DNA of 64,000 nt, from positions 496,001 through 560,000 of the forward strand of contig JAAVTG010000531.1 of the NCBI GenBank assembly GCA_011947345.1, given 5' to 3'. Below the pieces are notes generated by a model. That model did not search any database. It was given only the letters and a program-made list of their open reading frames with translations, and was not told the origin of the DNA. The position numbers and the translations under genes are program-made. Each line of letters begins with the position of its first letter. The stretch's first letter is position 1. Of this stretch, positions 12,080 through 24,325 are shown in pieces. The stretch is from Phytophthora quininea (Eukaryota; Oomycota; Peronosporomycetes; Peronosporales; Peronosporaceae).

Positions 12080-13623
12080 ATGCTTTGCGACGCACCCGTC
12101 GACTACGAAAAGGTGACGACGCCCAACCTCACTCCCCGGCCGAGCGCGGTGCTTAGTGACTGCCACCACAAGCACGCCGCCGAGGAAGAAGACGAGGACG
12201 AGGATGACTCGTACAAGAAGATGACCCTCAAGGAGAAGATCGTCTGGGGCATCATCTACGGCATCGCCTCGCTGGCCGCGCTGTACTTCTTCATGGTGGC
12301 GGTCAAGCTCATTGGCGACGGCTTCACGCTGGCGCTGGGCTGCGACACCAAGGGCGCCTTCGACTTTGCCGATAATCCGGTCGCTGGTTTGATGATCGGT
12401 ACCATCGCCACCGCGCTGCTCCACAGCTCTGGAACGGTGACCTCGATCGTCGTGGCCCTTGTGGGCTCCGGTGGCATGACGATCCGCCAGGGTGTGTATG
12501 TGATCATGGGTGCCAACATCGGCACGTGCATCACCTGCATCATGGTGGCGTTCGGACAAGTCGGTGATCGTGCTCGCTTCCAGAGGGCTATGGCTGCAGC
12601 CACCGTGCACGACATGTACAACCTGTGGTCAGTCTTCGTGCTGTTCCCACTCGAGGTGCTCTTCCACCCACTGGAGGAGCTGTCCAAGGCCATGTCCAAC
12701 GCCAAGACCAGCAGCGGCGCTTTCGACAGTCCAGTCGACACTCTCGTCAAACCGTTGGCTCAGGAGTTTGTCGTCGTGGACAAGGACTCCATCTACGACG
12801 TTGCCACGGGTGACCTCGAGTGTGTCGACGGCCAGTCGTTCGTGACGGCTGGCATGTTTGAGGGCTCGAGCATGAGCGACGGCAGCATCGGCGCCATCGT
12901 TGTCGTCATCGGCTTTTGCATCTTGGTGTGCTCGCTGCTGACGTTGGTCAAAATGCTTGCCAAGGTCTTCATGGGCCCCACCAAGCGCCTCATCTCCAAG
13001 CTGCTCAACTACAACGGCTACATTAACATCATTGTCGGCACGCTGATCACCTTCTGCGTGCACTCGTCGACGGTCGTCACCTCCACCCTTACCCCGTTAG
13101 CAGGCCTGGGTGTGATCACTCTGGAGCAAGTGTATCCGTGGTGATCGGAGCCAACCTCGGTACCACCGGAACGGCGTTGCTTGCCGCTCTGGTGACGGGC
13201 AAATCGGACTCGGTCGCCATTGCGCTAGTGCACTTCTGGTTCAACGTGTTCGGCATCTTGCTCTTCTACCCGATCCCGATCACCCGCAAGCCCATTTTGA
13301 ACTGGGCTCGCTCGCTCGCCTTCTCCAGCGCCGCGTGGCCGATGACGGCTGTGCTGTTCTTGGTGGTTCTCTTCTTGGTGGCTCCTGGCATTCTGCTGGG
13401 TCTCGTCTACATGTGCACGGCGGACAGCACCGCCGTCGAGATTATCGGGTACATTGTCGCAGCCATCGTGGTGGTCGCGCTTGTTGCTTTGATCTTCTGG
13501 TACCAGAAGAAGGGCGGTCGCGATGTCTGGCACGACTTCCTCGAGAAGAAGCGAGAGAGAGGCGCAGGAGGCTCGGGAAGCTGCCGAGCGCCAGTCGAAC
13601 CAGGCCGTCTGAAGAAGTATTAG
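12080..13623 (+). CDS. Na+/phosphate cotransporter family protein (SLC34-like)
   Basis: Starts at the ATG 12080 with an acidic N-terminus (EEEDEDEDD) and then multiple membrane segments. The two family repeats are visible: ALLHSSGTVTSIVVALVGSG near residue 115 and CVHSSTVVTSTLTPLAGLG near residue 335. These sit where SLC34/NptA proteins have QSSS motifs that form the phosphate/Na+ site. The frame breaks after GVITLEQVYP at the CC 13136-13137; one extra C continues into VVIGANLGTTGTALL, the expected next motif. A second discrepancy near 13553-13562, an AG repeat, suggests the natural C-terminus is REAAERQSNQAV ending at 13612 rather than 13623. The family imports inorganic phosphate coupled to Na+ across the plasma membrane. 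Confidence 0.88.
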
Positions 13624-13944
13624 CGATGCTCACCCCAGGAAGAGAAATACATTGCATGAGTTGTTTGTCAAAAGTATCTTCCACTTGAAGACGCCTACTG
13701 CACCAAAGCCATCGCAGCGCTCGACTCTATATAATACGTTTATGAATGAAATCACCCGTCCTCTGAAGCCCAGCAGCTTCTCGAGACGCTGAGCCTGTAC
13801 AAGTTGTGGTTTCTATCTCAAACACTTTGTCGCGCGACACTCGATCGCCACGGCTCGAAGTTCCTTGTCTCAAAGTATCTCCGCGCCAAAAGCCGCTTTG
13901 GCAGCAGGACAGTGTGAAGTTTCACTTCCAGCAAAAACTCGACT

Positions 13945-14619
13945 CTACTCCGTCTTGGGGGCCTTGATGACACCCACCTGGGCGGGGCGAATGACGCGCT
14001 CATTGAGCAGGTAGCCCGTCTTCATGAGCTGGCCGATGGAACCGGCCTCCTTGGACGGGTCCTCGTACTCGAACAGCGCGTCGTGCACGTTGGGGTCGAA
14101 CTTGTCGCCCACGGCACCCACCTGGGAGATCTTGAACTCGCGGAAGACCTTCTGCAGCTGGGTCTCCGTCATGACCACACCCTCGTGGAGCGACTTGATG
14201 GCGTCCAGCTGCTTCTCCGGCTGCAGCGCCTCCAGGTCGATGCTCTCGTGGGCGCGCTTGAGGTTGTCCGAGACGTCCAGCAGCGCCTTGGCGAACTTGG
14301 AGATGGCGAACTCGCGCGCGTTGTTCACGTCCACGCGCGAGATGCGGCGCACGTTCTCGGCGTCGGCAAGCGCGCGCAGCAGGCGGTCGTTGGCGTCCTT
14401 GTTCTTGGCCGTCAGCTCGTCGATCTGCTGCTGCAGCTTCTCCGTCTCCGAGAGCTCCTTCTCGGGAGCAGCTTCCTCTTGCTTGGGGGCGTCCTTGGCG
14501 GCTTCGTCGGCGGGTTTCTCGTCGGTGAAGAGCGCAGAGCTCCGGCTGATGCAGCGCACCTGGGAGAGGCGGCTGACGCCGCGAGCGGCAGCGCTGGAGA
14601 GGACGACACGGCGGAGCAT
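13945..14619 (-). CDS. mitochondrial GrpE, nucleotide exchange factor of Hsp70
   Basis: The ATG at 14619 gives MLRRVVLSSAAARGVSRL, an Arg/Ser/Ala-rich presequence typical of mitochondrial import; the frame upstream has no ATG. A Glu/Lys-rich coiled coil follows (EKLQQQIDELTAKNKDANDR), then the GrpE signatures ALADAENVRRISRVDV and VGDKFDPNVHDALFEYED, and the closing MKTGYLLNERVIRPAQVGV. The frame is intact. GrpE (Mge1) releases ADP from matrix Hsp70 and so drives protein import and folding. It is divergently arranged with the membrane-protein gene at 14745, 125 bp apart. Confidence 0.95.
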   Translation of the reverse strand: MLRRVVLSSAAARGVSRLSQVRCISRSSALFTDEKPADEAAKDAPKQEEAAPEKELSETEKLQQQIDELTAKNKDANDRLLRALADAENVRRISRVDVNNAREFAISKFAKALLDVSDNLKRAHESIDLEALQPEKQLDAIKSLHEGVVMTETQLQKVFREFKISQVGAVGDKFDPNVHDALFEYEDPSKEAGSIGQLMKTGYLLNERVIRPAQVGVIKAPKTE

Positions 14620-14744
14620 GCTGCTGGCTGCGGGGGCTTTTGCTTGATGTGGGGCTGGAACGAGTGGCGACTGCAATTCAAGTGCAATAGCATATTCTAG
14701 AAAATTATTTTTTAGAGGTACATTTGATACGCAAAAAGAACAAG

Positions 14745-15296
14745 ATGGCGGCGAGCAAGACTCGCGCGGGGCAGCGCGCCGACAAGATGAAGCAGGCGGC
14801 GGTGGCGCAGTCCGTGGAGGAGGCCGCCAACCAGCAGGTGCTGCAGCACTACGCCAAGACCGTGTACTTCAACGACCTGTGGATCTCCTTCCTGAGCAAG
14901 ATGGCGGCGCTGGTGGCGCTCATGAGCTACATCGAAGTGCAGCGCATGCGCCAGAGCCCGCGCGGCTTGGGCTTCATTGCTGGCTTCGAGGCACTGTCAG
15001 TGCTGATCGCCGCCAGCACGGTGCTGTTCATCCGGCGCTGGGGCAACGCGCTGCTGGCCTTCAAGGTGGCCTTCGCCTTCACGCTGCTGCAGGGCTTCTG
15101 GTACGCGGCGTCCTTCTACGGACGCTGGATGGAGCTGCCCCGCCAGACGGGGGACTTGCTGGCTGAGCAGCTCCCCTTCGGCCTGGTCTACTTTGTAGTG
15201 TGCTGGGTCTCGGACCGCTTCATGATGCGCTCGCAGCGTCAGGCCAAGGAGACGGCTGACGACCTGCGCTCCGTGCTCAAGGGCAAGACCGAGTAA
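14745..15296 (+). CDS. small four-helix membrane protein, unknown function
   Basis: Starts at ATG 14745 (MAASKTRAGQRADKMKQ); the frame extends upstream only through non-ATG codons. The 183-residue product has a basic N-terminus, then about four hydrophobic segments (around residues 50-65, 78-95, 102-120 and 146-163), and a charged C-terminal tail ending VLKGKTE. The frame is intact and codon use resembles its neighbours. It shares a 125-bp intergenic promoter with the mitochondrial GrpE gene, so co-expression is possible. I do not recognise the family; localisation to an internal membrane is only inferred. Confidence 0.75.
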   Translation: MAASKTRAGQRADKMKQAAVAQSVEEAANQQVLQHYAKTVYFNDLWISFLSKMAALVALMSYIEVQRMRQSPRGLGFIAGFEALSVLIAASTVLFIRRWGNALLAFKVAFAFTLLQGFWYAASFYGRWMELPRQTGDLLAEQLPFGLVYFVVCWVSDRFMMRSQRQAKETADDLRSVLKGKTE

Positions 15297-15457
15297 GAAG
15301 GACAAGGGCACGCTCAAGACAGTTAGACTACGGTGGTTAAATAGGTCGTAGAAGAAGATGAAGCGCATGGTTATCAGGAGGTTATCCACCGCATGCAAAA
15401 TTCGCTTTATCTTCTTATTGTCAGTTTTGGAATCTCAATATTCGCGATAGTGTCTTG

Positions 15458-16422
15458 ATGAAGTACGCCGAGGATCCCGATGGGCCGACGTGGCCAAGGT
15501 GCCCCAGGACGATGGCCCGGACCCGATCGTGAGCATCGCTTACAGCTCCGAGTGTGCGTCTCTCATACCCCTCTCACCTGCTCTTCTCTCTAGTGACTAA
15601 CCGCCTCTAATTCCTTCCAGTCACGGACGTCATGGACTGCTTCCGAGGCGTGCTCAAGCTCAACGAGTACAGCGAGCGCACGCTGGCACTGACGCTGGAC
15701 GTGATCGACGTCAATCCAGCCAACTACACGGTCTGGTACTTCCGTCGCCGCGTGCTGGAGGCGCTGGGCTCGGACCTGCACCAGGAACTTCGCTACACGG
15801 CCGAGATGGCCATCCAGCACCCAAAGAACTACCAGATCTGGCACCACCGCCGCGAGATCTGCACCATGATGCACGACGCCAGTCAGGAGAAGGACTTTGT
15901 GCTCTAGCTATTGACGACGACTCTAAGAACTACCACGCGTGGGCGCACCGCCAATGGGCAGTCAAGTCCTTTGGTCTCTGGGACGGAGAGCTGGACTTTG
16001 TCGACGAGATCATTAAGCAGGACGTCCGCAACAACTCCGCCTGGAACCACCGCTGGTTCGTGCTGAGCAACACCTCCGGTCTTGCCACGACGGCTGATCG
16101 TCAGAAGGAGATCGACTATGCGCTCGACATGATCGCACTGGCAGTGCACAACGAGAGCCCGTGGAATTATATCCGTGGACTGGTTCGTGGCCACGAATCG
16201 CGCTTTGCGGAGCAGCTGAAGGTCAAGGCCCAAGAGATTCTTGCCGACACGCCGGATTGCATCTTTGCAGCGGCATTGCTGGTCGATTTGTACGCCAAGG
16301 ATGGCTCGGATGGCGCCGTCGAAGCGGCGACCAAACTCATCGAGACGCTGATGAACGAGACGGACCAAGTGCGGAAGGCGTACTGGCAGTTCCGTCTTAC
16401 TACGCTAAAGCGGCGAGTGTAG
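15458..16422 (+). CDS. protein farnesyl/geranylgeranyltransferase type-1 alpha subunit
   Basis: Two exons, 15458-15553 and 15621-16422, with a GT-AG intron. The product is about 299 residues. It shows the prenyltransferase-alpha repeats with their conserved Trp: NYTVWYFRRRVLEAL, NYQIWHHRREIC, NYHAWAHRQWAV, NNSAWNHRWFVLS, then ESPWNYIRGLV. Two frame breaks interrupt it, at 15482-15484 (GGG) and about 15905 (just after KDFVL); one added base at each restores the canonical order. The alpha subunit pairs with either beta subunit to attach farnesyl or geranylgeranyl to CaaX proteins such as Ras/Rho GTPases in the cytosol. It is convergent with the AP-1 gamma gene. Confidence 0.9.
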
Positions 16423-16680
16423 TCTCCGAATTCAATCAGGACGAAACAAGCACGGCTATATTGTTTTGGTCATGGAGCTAGATACCATTTAATGGCCGTC
16501 TACGAGAGGATGAGTGAAAGCAGCATCAAGCGTCGGGTGAGGCGACTCGATATCGCTGAGGCGTGACCCAGAGGGTCTAAGCCTAATCCAGTCTAAGAGG
16601 CACCTTGTCAGCGACCATAGTCTCTCCTTGCTTGCTCGACCACACAAACACTTCGTCTACTAAACAGCCCAGCTTGCACT

Positions 16681-19489
16681 TTAAATGTTGGACGGAAAGT
16701 TGTTCACAGTCGCCATGTCGTCCACCTTACTGCCATTCACGAAGAACTCGAGCTTAATTCGCATGAGCACGGGTTTCTACAGCACGGAAAACAACAAGTT
16801 AGCAAACAGCGTCCATTGCTGGTTCTCAATCATCGTCGTACCTGGCCTTGCATGGTGTTTTGGATCTTCACAACCTGTGTCACAGCTCCACTGTTGTTTG
16901 GTGGCACCGTATCGCCAGTAGGAGGCTCCATTTTCAGTTTGATGTACTTCGGGAACGCAGCGAGGAAGACGAACTTGTCAATCGACATGGCCGTCGAGTT
17001 ACGGAAGGTGGCAGTGATGTAGGTCACCGAAGGATCAGCAGCATTGGGCTTCGTGATTTCCAAGTCCAGCGTCAAGCCGTTCTTCTCGTACGCGCGCAGA
17101 GGTGGGTTCGGTGTCGTTGTCGGGGCAGCAGGTGCACTAAAGTCCATTAAGCCTAACAAATCGTTAGCTCCTGAAGCACCAGCGCCGCCGTTGCTAGAGC
17201 CAAAGATGCAGTTGAAGCTGCAGGTGCTGCCGGGCCGCTTGAGAAAATATCCGCTAACAAATCCACCGCAGGAGGTGCAGCTGGAGCAGACGATGACGTC
17301 GACATAGCCGTTCCCGCGCTTGAAGTCGAAGCCCCACCGCCAAATATGTCATCCAGATCTAGCAGACTTGCACTAGCACTCGCCTGAATGGGATTGACAG
17401 GTTCGCTGTGCTGTTTCCATTGCTTACAGACGCTCCGGAGTCTTCGTCACCCAAGAGATCAGCTGAGCCCACAGCAGATGATGCAAGAGGGTCATTGCGG
17501 CTGCGCACTTTCGACGCATCAATAGCGGGCATGTTTGCTAGGACATCCGATCGCAGGGCTGACCATTGAGGCTGGCCTAGAGTAGTATACTCTGTGGCTC
17601 GCTGTTGCAGCTCTAGCACCACAGATGTGTTAAAGGAGGAAATCATTGTGTTCAGCTTTGCCACCTCGGTCTGCGAGCTGAAGCGGGTCGTGAGCTTGAC
17701 CATAGCATTCAACGCATACGCCCGCGTGATGTCCGTGGCATTATGATGGCGAAGAATCGTCCGGAAGAGTTCCACAACGCTGTTTTCTTCAACATGGCTC
17801 TTGCCATTCAGCGTCTCCTCTGATGCAGGCGCATCGAGCAATAACAGCTTGCTGTATTCGCCAACACACCAAATACCAACGTGGACAAGGGAGAGTTGCG
17901 AGATATCATCATGCAGCGCCCAGAACAACTTGTGGACCACATACGCATGCAGATCCGAGTTGCGTTGGATGAGTGTGATGAGAGAGCTGCATATCCGCTC
18001 GTCCGGCAGCGTCGATCCAGCAATCGACAACATGGTGATAAGCGTATCAATGTGCCACCGGTTCGAAGGTGCGTACCGGTCCACGGCGTCGGCGATACGT
18101 GAACACAACTCCGCCTTCTGCTCGTTGGGAGCAATCACCAAATAGTTGAGCATCTCACGAGCCAGCGATTGGATATTGGAAGAATTGACCAGAGAATAGA
18201 TAAGCTCCAGCGCGCGCTGACGAATTGAAGTGTCGGGGTCCTTGAGGCAATCCACGATGGTGTTGGTGTGGCGCTGGACGGCAGCCAGATCATCCACCAC
18301 AACCTTGGAAAGAGTATTAAGCGCAACGTAGCGAATGTTGTTGTCGCGGTTCAGCAGGAATCGTCCCAGGATGTTGATAGCTAACACTCGAAGTCCATCA
18401 TCGCTTTCGATAGCCATAATTGTCTGCACACACTCGTACAGAATAGCGTTTCCTGCAGTTTTCGCTGTCTCCGTGTTGGTGGCTACCTGAGCCAAAACAT
18501 CGTTCATCGCCTCACTTGCCTCGTCGTTGTCTTTACCCAGCAGACGCAAAAGTCGCAGAATCTCCACTTGCAAAAAGGGATCAGCAATGCCACTGACATC
18601 GTATTCGCTAGAGTAACCCATCGACAATAGGTTACGCAGCTGCCGCACAAGCTTCGGCACAAGACTGCTGAAAGTCTTCAAGTTCTGCGCATCCAGCTTC
18701 ACCACCTCCGTAATAAGCTGCACACCCGCCAGTAGCACGCCGTGGTGCTTAGCACGCAGCAATCCCAGGATCGACTCGGTGAAATCTTCAACAAGGTCAG
18801 GCACCTTGGTAAACACGCGAATCGCCGCCAGGGCTGCCTTTTTGCGCAGGTGTTCATTGTCACTGCGGAGGTGCCGATCCACATCCATGACCAAGTCACG
18901 CGCCATATCCGCCTGCAACAGAAGCACCAGCTCAATCAGTAATAACAACAATAATAGTAAATGACAATCAACCTACAGACGCCACGTTGCCCACACATGT
19001 CAGCGACAGCGCCACCACAAAGTGATTCTGGTTGTTCAAGTCACTGCAACCAACAGCAATTAGTCAGGCCATTCAACACAACTATTATTGCAGTTATTAG
19101 ACGCATACTTTTTCACCGAGTTGGTGACGAGCGTCAACACATCTTCTTGATCCGTCAGCAGCAAGATCAATCCCTACAATGAAAAGACTTAGAAGCAGAA
19201 TACCATACTCCAGCATCAACAAGCAAGTACTGACCAGATAGCCCATGCGCTTCTCGGCGAAGTAGGGGCTGGCGATGAGCTTGACGCACTCCATTTGGCC
19301 GAAGTGCGATGGGTAGCCCAGCATGTGGATGAAGAGCAGTTTGGCCACGTTGCGGTGGCGGTACTGCTTGTCCTGGTCCTTGAAGGCCGTGCGGATCAAC
19401 GCGCTCTCCTTAGCGATCACGGCGCGCTCCTCGGCGGCCGTTTTGCAGGCGCGGACGCTGCGGATCAGGTCGCGCAGCTTCTGGCTCAT
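16681..19489 (-). CDS. AP-1 complex subunit gamma (gamma-adaptin)
   Basis: Exons: 19489-19235, 19173-19109, 19043-18977, 18912-16842 and 16776-16681, all GT-AG. The start is ATG 19489 ([17 protein letters not shown]). The trunk matches gamma-adaptin, for example [20 protein letters not shown] and the armadillo-like helices that follow. The hinge carries a clathrin-box-like LLDLDD and Ala/Ser-rich linker, and the C-terminus is the gamma-ear domain ([20 protein letters not shown]), ending NNFPSNI. Frame breaks occur at 17400-17401 and 17200-17201, both CC runs needing one base. The product is about 850 residues, normal for gamma-adaptin. AP-1 selects cargo and recruits clathrin at the trans-Golgi and endosomes. 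Confidence 0.93.
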
Positions 19490-19836
19490 GGTGTGCAAGA
19501 TATCTCGGCTTCTAGCAAGCGGCTAACTGTCCAATTAAGCGCGATGCGAAGCGGAGACGCTGGGGAAGATGCAGAGACTTCAGGATGAAGGCTCCAACGG
19601 CTCCTGCGGTCTGGATCGAGCTCCCGGCGGAGGGGCGAAGAGCTACGTGTGCAAATGCAAGGGGGCGATCACAAATGGCGTCGGATTGGTGGAAAATGAG
19701 GTGCGTATTTTTAATAAATGACGCTATATGATTGGTCAGAAAAATATCTTGCGGTTAAAAGACGAAAAGTTGAAGTTGCCTCTTTTGATCGAACTCACAT
19801 TGCTCAATGCCTCTTGATTATTGAAAACCGCAGCTT

Positions 19837-21758
19837 CTAGTCTCCACACCTACGGGGCCATGCGGGTACGAACGCAGGCAAGCCTGTGATAGCGCGGCCC
19901 AGAATCAGCGCGTGCACGTCGTGCGTGCCTTCGTACGTGTTGACAGCCTCAAGGTTCACAACGTGGCGGATGATGTGGTACTCGTCCGAGACGCCATTGC
20001 CGCCCAGCATGTCGCGCGCATTCCGAGCGATCTCGATCGCCTTGCCGCACGAGTTACGTTTCACCATGGAGATGAGCTCCACAGGAGCCTTGCCTTCATC
20101 TAGCAGGCGGCCAACTTGTAGGCAGCCTTGCAGTCCGAGAGTAATCTCCGTGTTCATGTCCGCCAGTTTCTTCTGGATCAACTGGTTGCTAAAAGGTAAG
20201 AAAGTTACAGGATCGTAAGCGTTCATGTCAGCATACGTGTCGGAACTAAAGTCACGTACGCTGCAAGCGGGGCGCCGAACTGGTTGCGGTCAAGCGTGTA
20301 CTGACGAGCGATATCCATGCACGAATCTGTTGAAAAACAGAGGAACAGTGAGGCTATGTTTAATAATTCGAAAACCACGGCAGGTACTCACAAGCCGCGC
20401 CAAGAGCGCCCCAGGAGATGCCGTAGCGCGCACTGTTCAAGCAGCTGAACGGTCCCTAGAAATTGACCAAGATGAATGGTCAATGATAATTCATCTAGCA
20501 CAAAAGCTCAGTCGCATCGACATACCTTAAGACCCTTCACCTTCGGCAACATGTTCTCCTTAGGAACTTCCACGTCTTCAAGGAAAATCTGCGAAATCAA
20601 ACAACCCAGGAAAATAAGGTCAACGCTTGCTCAAGCAAATAATTCCGAAATGTAAATTTGCTTACCATGCCAGTAGCAGATGCCATCAACGTCGCCTTCC
20701 GTCAATGTATGGAGCTGACAGGCCAGGGAAGTCCTACTCAGTACGGAACAACGCGGTTGCAAGGAAATATTAGAACGGAATCGAGTTGTCGGGTAAATAA
20801 AGCAATGTTCTTACCTTCTCTAGGAGGAAACCCCGAATATCGCCTTCATCATCCTTAGCCCACACTAGGAACACGTCGGCGATCGGAGCGTTGGTGATCC
20901 AGTTCTTGGACCCGTTCAAAATGTACTTGTCGCCTTTCAATCTGGCACGCGTTTCCATCCTGCACCGAAAACACCGCATATTCACAAGCAGACATTAGCA
21001 GGCTGGCTTCAAGTACACGCGCGACACCAACGTACGAGCCAGGGTCAGATCCGTGGTTTGGTTCCGTCAAGCCGAAGCAGCCGATGAGTTCGCCAGTTGC
21101 AAGGCGCGGGAGATACTGCAAAGCAAAAACGCCGACGTCATCGAAGGAAGCACATCCAGCTATTGTGATCTAACGCGTACCTTTTCCTTCTGCTCGTCAG
21201 ATCCGAAGGTGTTGATAGGATGCATCACGAGCGAAGACTGCACGCTCATAGCCGATCTGTACGCACTGTCCACCTGCGCAATATAGCATCTCCATTAGTA
21301 CAGGAACGAGCTTGGTAACAGCAGTAAACGCACTTACACGCTCGACCGCATTGGCGATCAGTCCATAGGACACATAACCCACTCCAGCACAGCCGTAGCC
21401 CTGGATCGTGGGGCCCAGGAAGCCCATCTCGCCCATTTCCGTCATGATGGAGCGGTCGAACTTGCCCTTGCGGTTGGCCTCCACGATGCGAGGCAGCAAC
21501 TTGCCCTGGCAGTAGTCGTTGGCGGATTTCTAAAGCAGCAGCAAATGAAAGAAAGTTAACGCAAGACTTCAAAGGAGCAGCTGAGGCTCATTTCAACATG
21601 TATTATACCTGGATCATGAGCTCCTCGTCGGTCAGTTGACTCTCCAGCAGCAGCGGGTCGCGCCAGTTGAAGGCGACTCGGCCCCCAGCCATACCACGGG
21701 TGGCACCCAGCGCGCGGCGGGCTGCAGTAGACAGAGAGAGCGACTTGGTGGCCAGCAT
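19837..21758 (-). CDS. glutaryl-CoA dehydrogenase, mitochondrial
   Basis: A ten-exon gene, start ATG 21758 ([18 protein letters not shown], a mitochondrial presequence). Exons are read at about 21758-21609, 21529-21333, 21277-21180, 21119-21026, 20961-20819, 20740-20668, 20590-20526, 20456-20393, 20327-20263 and 20188-19837. Signature motifs are [52 protein letters not shown] and the C-terminal [18 protein letters not shown] plus [20 protein letters not shown], which single out glutaryl-CoA dehydrogenase among acyl-CoA dehydrogenases. One frame break lies at 20697-20698 (AA on the coding strand, one base short). The enzyme oxidatively decarboxylates glutaryl-CoA to crotonyl-CoA in lysine and tryptophan catabolism, with FAD and ETF. 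Confidence 0.94.
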
Positions 21759-21782
21759 GAGCACGAAGATGTCGCGTCGACG

Positions 21783-21799
21783 TTGAAAATCGGGAAGTG
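21783..21799 (-). promoter_or_regulatory. oomycete-type initiator plus flanking element of the glutaryl-CoA dehydrogenase gene
   Basis: Reads TCACTTCCCGATTTTCAAC on the minus strand, which fits the oomycete initiator (YCAYTYY) followed by the flanking ATTTTC-type element. It lies about 25-40 bp upstream of the start codon, consistent with the short leaders typical of oomycete genes. Confidence 0.55.
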
Positions 21800-22752
21800 A
21801 CGCAATTGTTACCGGCGGTAGTGGCCTTTTGAGCGTAGTTTACGGCAATGGAGTGCTGTGATTGGCAGGTATTAGATTACACGCCACCGAACACATCAGT
21901 GGTTCAACTTGCTATGTACATTGACATGTACAAATACTACTGCCACCATCATCCAAACCATTGTTTGGACGACAAAAACATGCTTTTGCCATGAGTGCCG
22001 GAGTTCATGCATCGCTTAACATGCATGCATCAGCTCATCGTAGTGATTTGCAAGCGTCCGCAACGTTATACGGCACGCACAATGCTGGAGGTGAGCGCTA
22101 AGTCTATTCGTCCTGTATAAAAAAACAGTGAAATTTCGATAAGTATGTCAAGCTAAAATTTAACATTCTCCAAGTGCATGCTCGTGTTCAGACTATCAGC
22201 GTTTGACTACTTGGTAGAAACACCACAAACATGTTGCTACTACTGCATGTGTTTATAGAAATCCGACATGGCAATGTCAACAGTCTTATATGAAAAGATT
22301 TTCATATTAGCCTGTTGCAATTGATCTCGTGAAAATTGCTGTTGGGAAACGACATTGCTCAAAACATCAACAAGTCAAGGACATGTAGGTCTTATGCTCT
22401 ACGTTGTGGCTAAATAGCTAGCAAGCTCTTCATCCTTCGGCAGTGCAGACGTTGTCAGTCATGGTAAGCAGCTATTTCGCCAATTCATTTTCTTGCATAT
22501 ACAAGTTACTGCTAGTGCACATGAAAAAAAAACTGTAAGCTTCCTCGATCAAGCAAATTGACAGAATATTGTAGCCGTTCGCGTCCTGCTCATCCTTGCT
22601 CTGCAACAAGAACGCGGCACTTATGTTTTCTATAGGGATGCCCCTCCTTTCCTATTGGCAGAAATATCGTTCAGAGTGATGGTAAAACTCCTCACATCAC
22701 CGGCGGAAGCGCAAGCCGAGGACAGTCGCCGCTCGCACGCTGTCCAGCGGCC
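21800..22752. other. AT-richer intergenic region between divergent genes
   Basis: About 950 bases between the dehydrogenase (minus) and the USP gene (plus). The composition is visibly AT-richer than flanking genes and contains many ATG/CAT-rich words such as CATGCATGCATCA. No coding stretch or element ends could be defined. Confidence 0.35.
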
Positions 22753-24325
22753 ATGCTGAGCTTTGCGGCCTCGTCGCCGCGCATGAACGTGCCAGGCCTC
22801 AAGAATATGGGCAACACGTGCTTCTTCAACGCCATTCTGCAGGCACTGGCGTCACTCTCCAGTGTGCGCGAGTTCCTCGAAGACATCGACCAGCGCGGAG
22901 GCCTCACACGCCGCAACAAGTTCACGGGGTGTTGCGCGACTGTCTAGATGGTAAATGTCGTTCAATGATGACTGCATTCAATGTCGTGGCTGATATCGTG
23001 TGACTCTATTACGCAGCGCTGCGACCAAGAGAAGCCCACAAACCATGCGGAGTGGTGACGCCCTTCGAGCTCAACTCGGAGCTCACAGCCAGGCTACAGA
23101 GGTTTCGAGGCAACAAGCAGCAGGTGGTGTTGTAGAAGGAGCTACTAAGTCGCTGAAAGGAAGAAACTCACGCTGTCTTATGCTTAGGACTCGCAAGAAT
23201 TGCTGCAGTTCCTCTTCAAGTTGGTGCTGAGTGAGCAGAGACAAAATGCAGTGCACGACCGAGGGCTGGTAGATTTGTCTATCGGGGGATTCCAACGCCA
23301 GACGAGTCCATCAGCGACTTGCGGCTATCGCAGATTATCGACGAGCGGAATTGGAACCCCATGTATGGGCTGCAGGTCAATCTGCTGCAGTGCATGCGCT
23401 GCAATCGCTACCGACCAATGAACAACCAGCCATTCTTGGACGTGACGCTGTCGCTGATGGCTCCAGGAGGCAGGAAGATCTCGCGGCTGGCAGACGCGCT
23501 GCAGCTGTATACCGAGCCGGAAATGGTCTCTGGCGTTGAGTGCAGCTACTGCAGCGTCGTGGACGAGTTGGAGGTTATGCGGAAAGAACACGCCGAAGCA
23601 AGGAAGCGGCTGGCGGAGGCTGAACAGCGCGGTGAGGCCGTGAACATTTTGGAGATCAACGACTTGGAGATCGTGCAGCATGAGCGCAAGGACTGGATCC
23701 ACACCCTCGAGCAATTGGCAAACTCGCAACAAAGTTTCGAGTTGGAACACCTTGAGCGGGCAATACCTAGCAGTCGCGGGAACTGCCAGAAGCGCCTCCA
23801 ATTCTCGTGCAGCCCCGATGTGTTCTGTTTTCATCTTAATCGCAAGGTGTACAGGAAGATTGGCGGTGCGGTCAAACTTGAGACGTTTGTGCAGTTTCCG
23901 ATGGAGCTGGACATGGGTCCGTACTGCCAGTATGAGGTTGGCGCTGTTGGTGAGAGCAAGGTTTTGAACAGCCTCAAGCGACGCCCTGTAGCGTCACTTA
24001 CACCACTGGACGAGCTCTCCAAGCAACAATACCTGCTCTACGAACTGTCGGCCGTCATTCTGCACCATGGCAATGAGCGTTGCGGACACTTCACAGCGTA
24101 CCGTCGAGCTGGGCCGTCGCAGTGGTTTTTCATCTCCGACGAAAAAGTGTGTGAAGCTCCAGTTGCAGAGGTATTGGGAGCTGCGCATACATGCTATTCT
24201 ACGAGCGCAAATTCCGACCGAAGCGTGCCACACGTAGCTCGGAAACAGAGGAGACGACTGACGACGACGATAGTTTGCCGGATGTCCCATTCGAGCCACA
24301 TGTGCTCTTGTCTGGCGAGCGGTGA
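22753..24325 (+). CDS. ubiquitin carboxyl-terminal hydrolase (USP/C19 family), copy A
   Basis: Exons 22753-22950, 23017-23123 and 23188-24325 with GT-AG introns. The Cys box is VPGLKNMGNTCFFNAILQAL near residue 15 and the His box is HHGNERCGHFTAYRRAG near the C-terminus, so both catalytic elements are present. Conserved USP sequence DSQELLQFLFKLVL begins exon 3. Zinc-ribbon-like Cys pairs (LQCMRC, CSYC) sit between the boxes. Three one-base losses break the frame: GGGG 22926-22929, GGGGG 23284-23288, GGG 24176-24178. Copy B supports the corrected C-terminus SCAYMLFYERKFR. It removes ubiquitin from substrates; the substrate is unknown. It is convergent with the truncated hnRNP-Q-like copy next door. 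Confidence 0.88.

Noticed and set aside
13136..13137. Programmed ribosomal frameshifting as the explanation for the broken transporter and other frames
   Set aside because: No common slippery heptamer or downstream structure recurs. The breaks are in many unrelated genes and are all explained by base loss in short runs.
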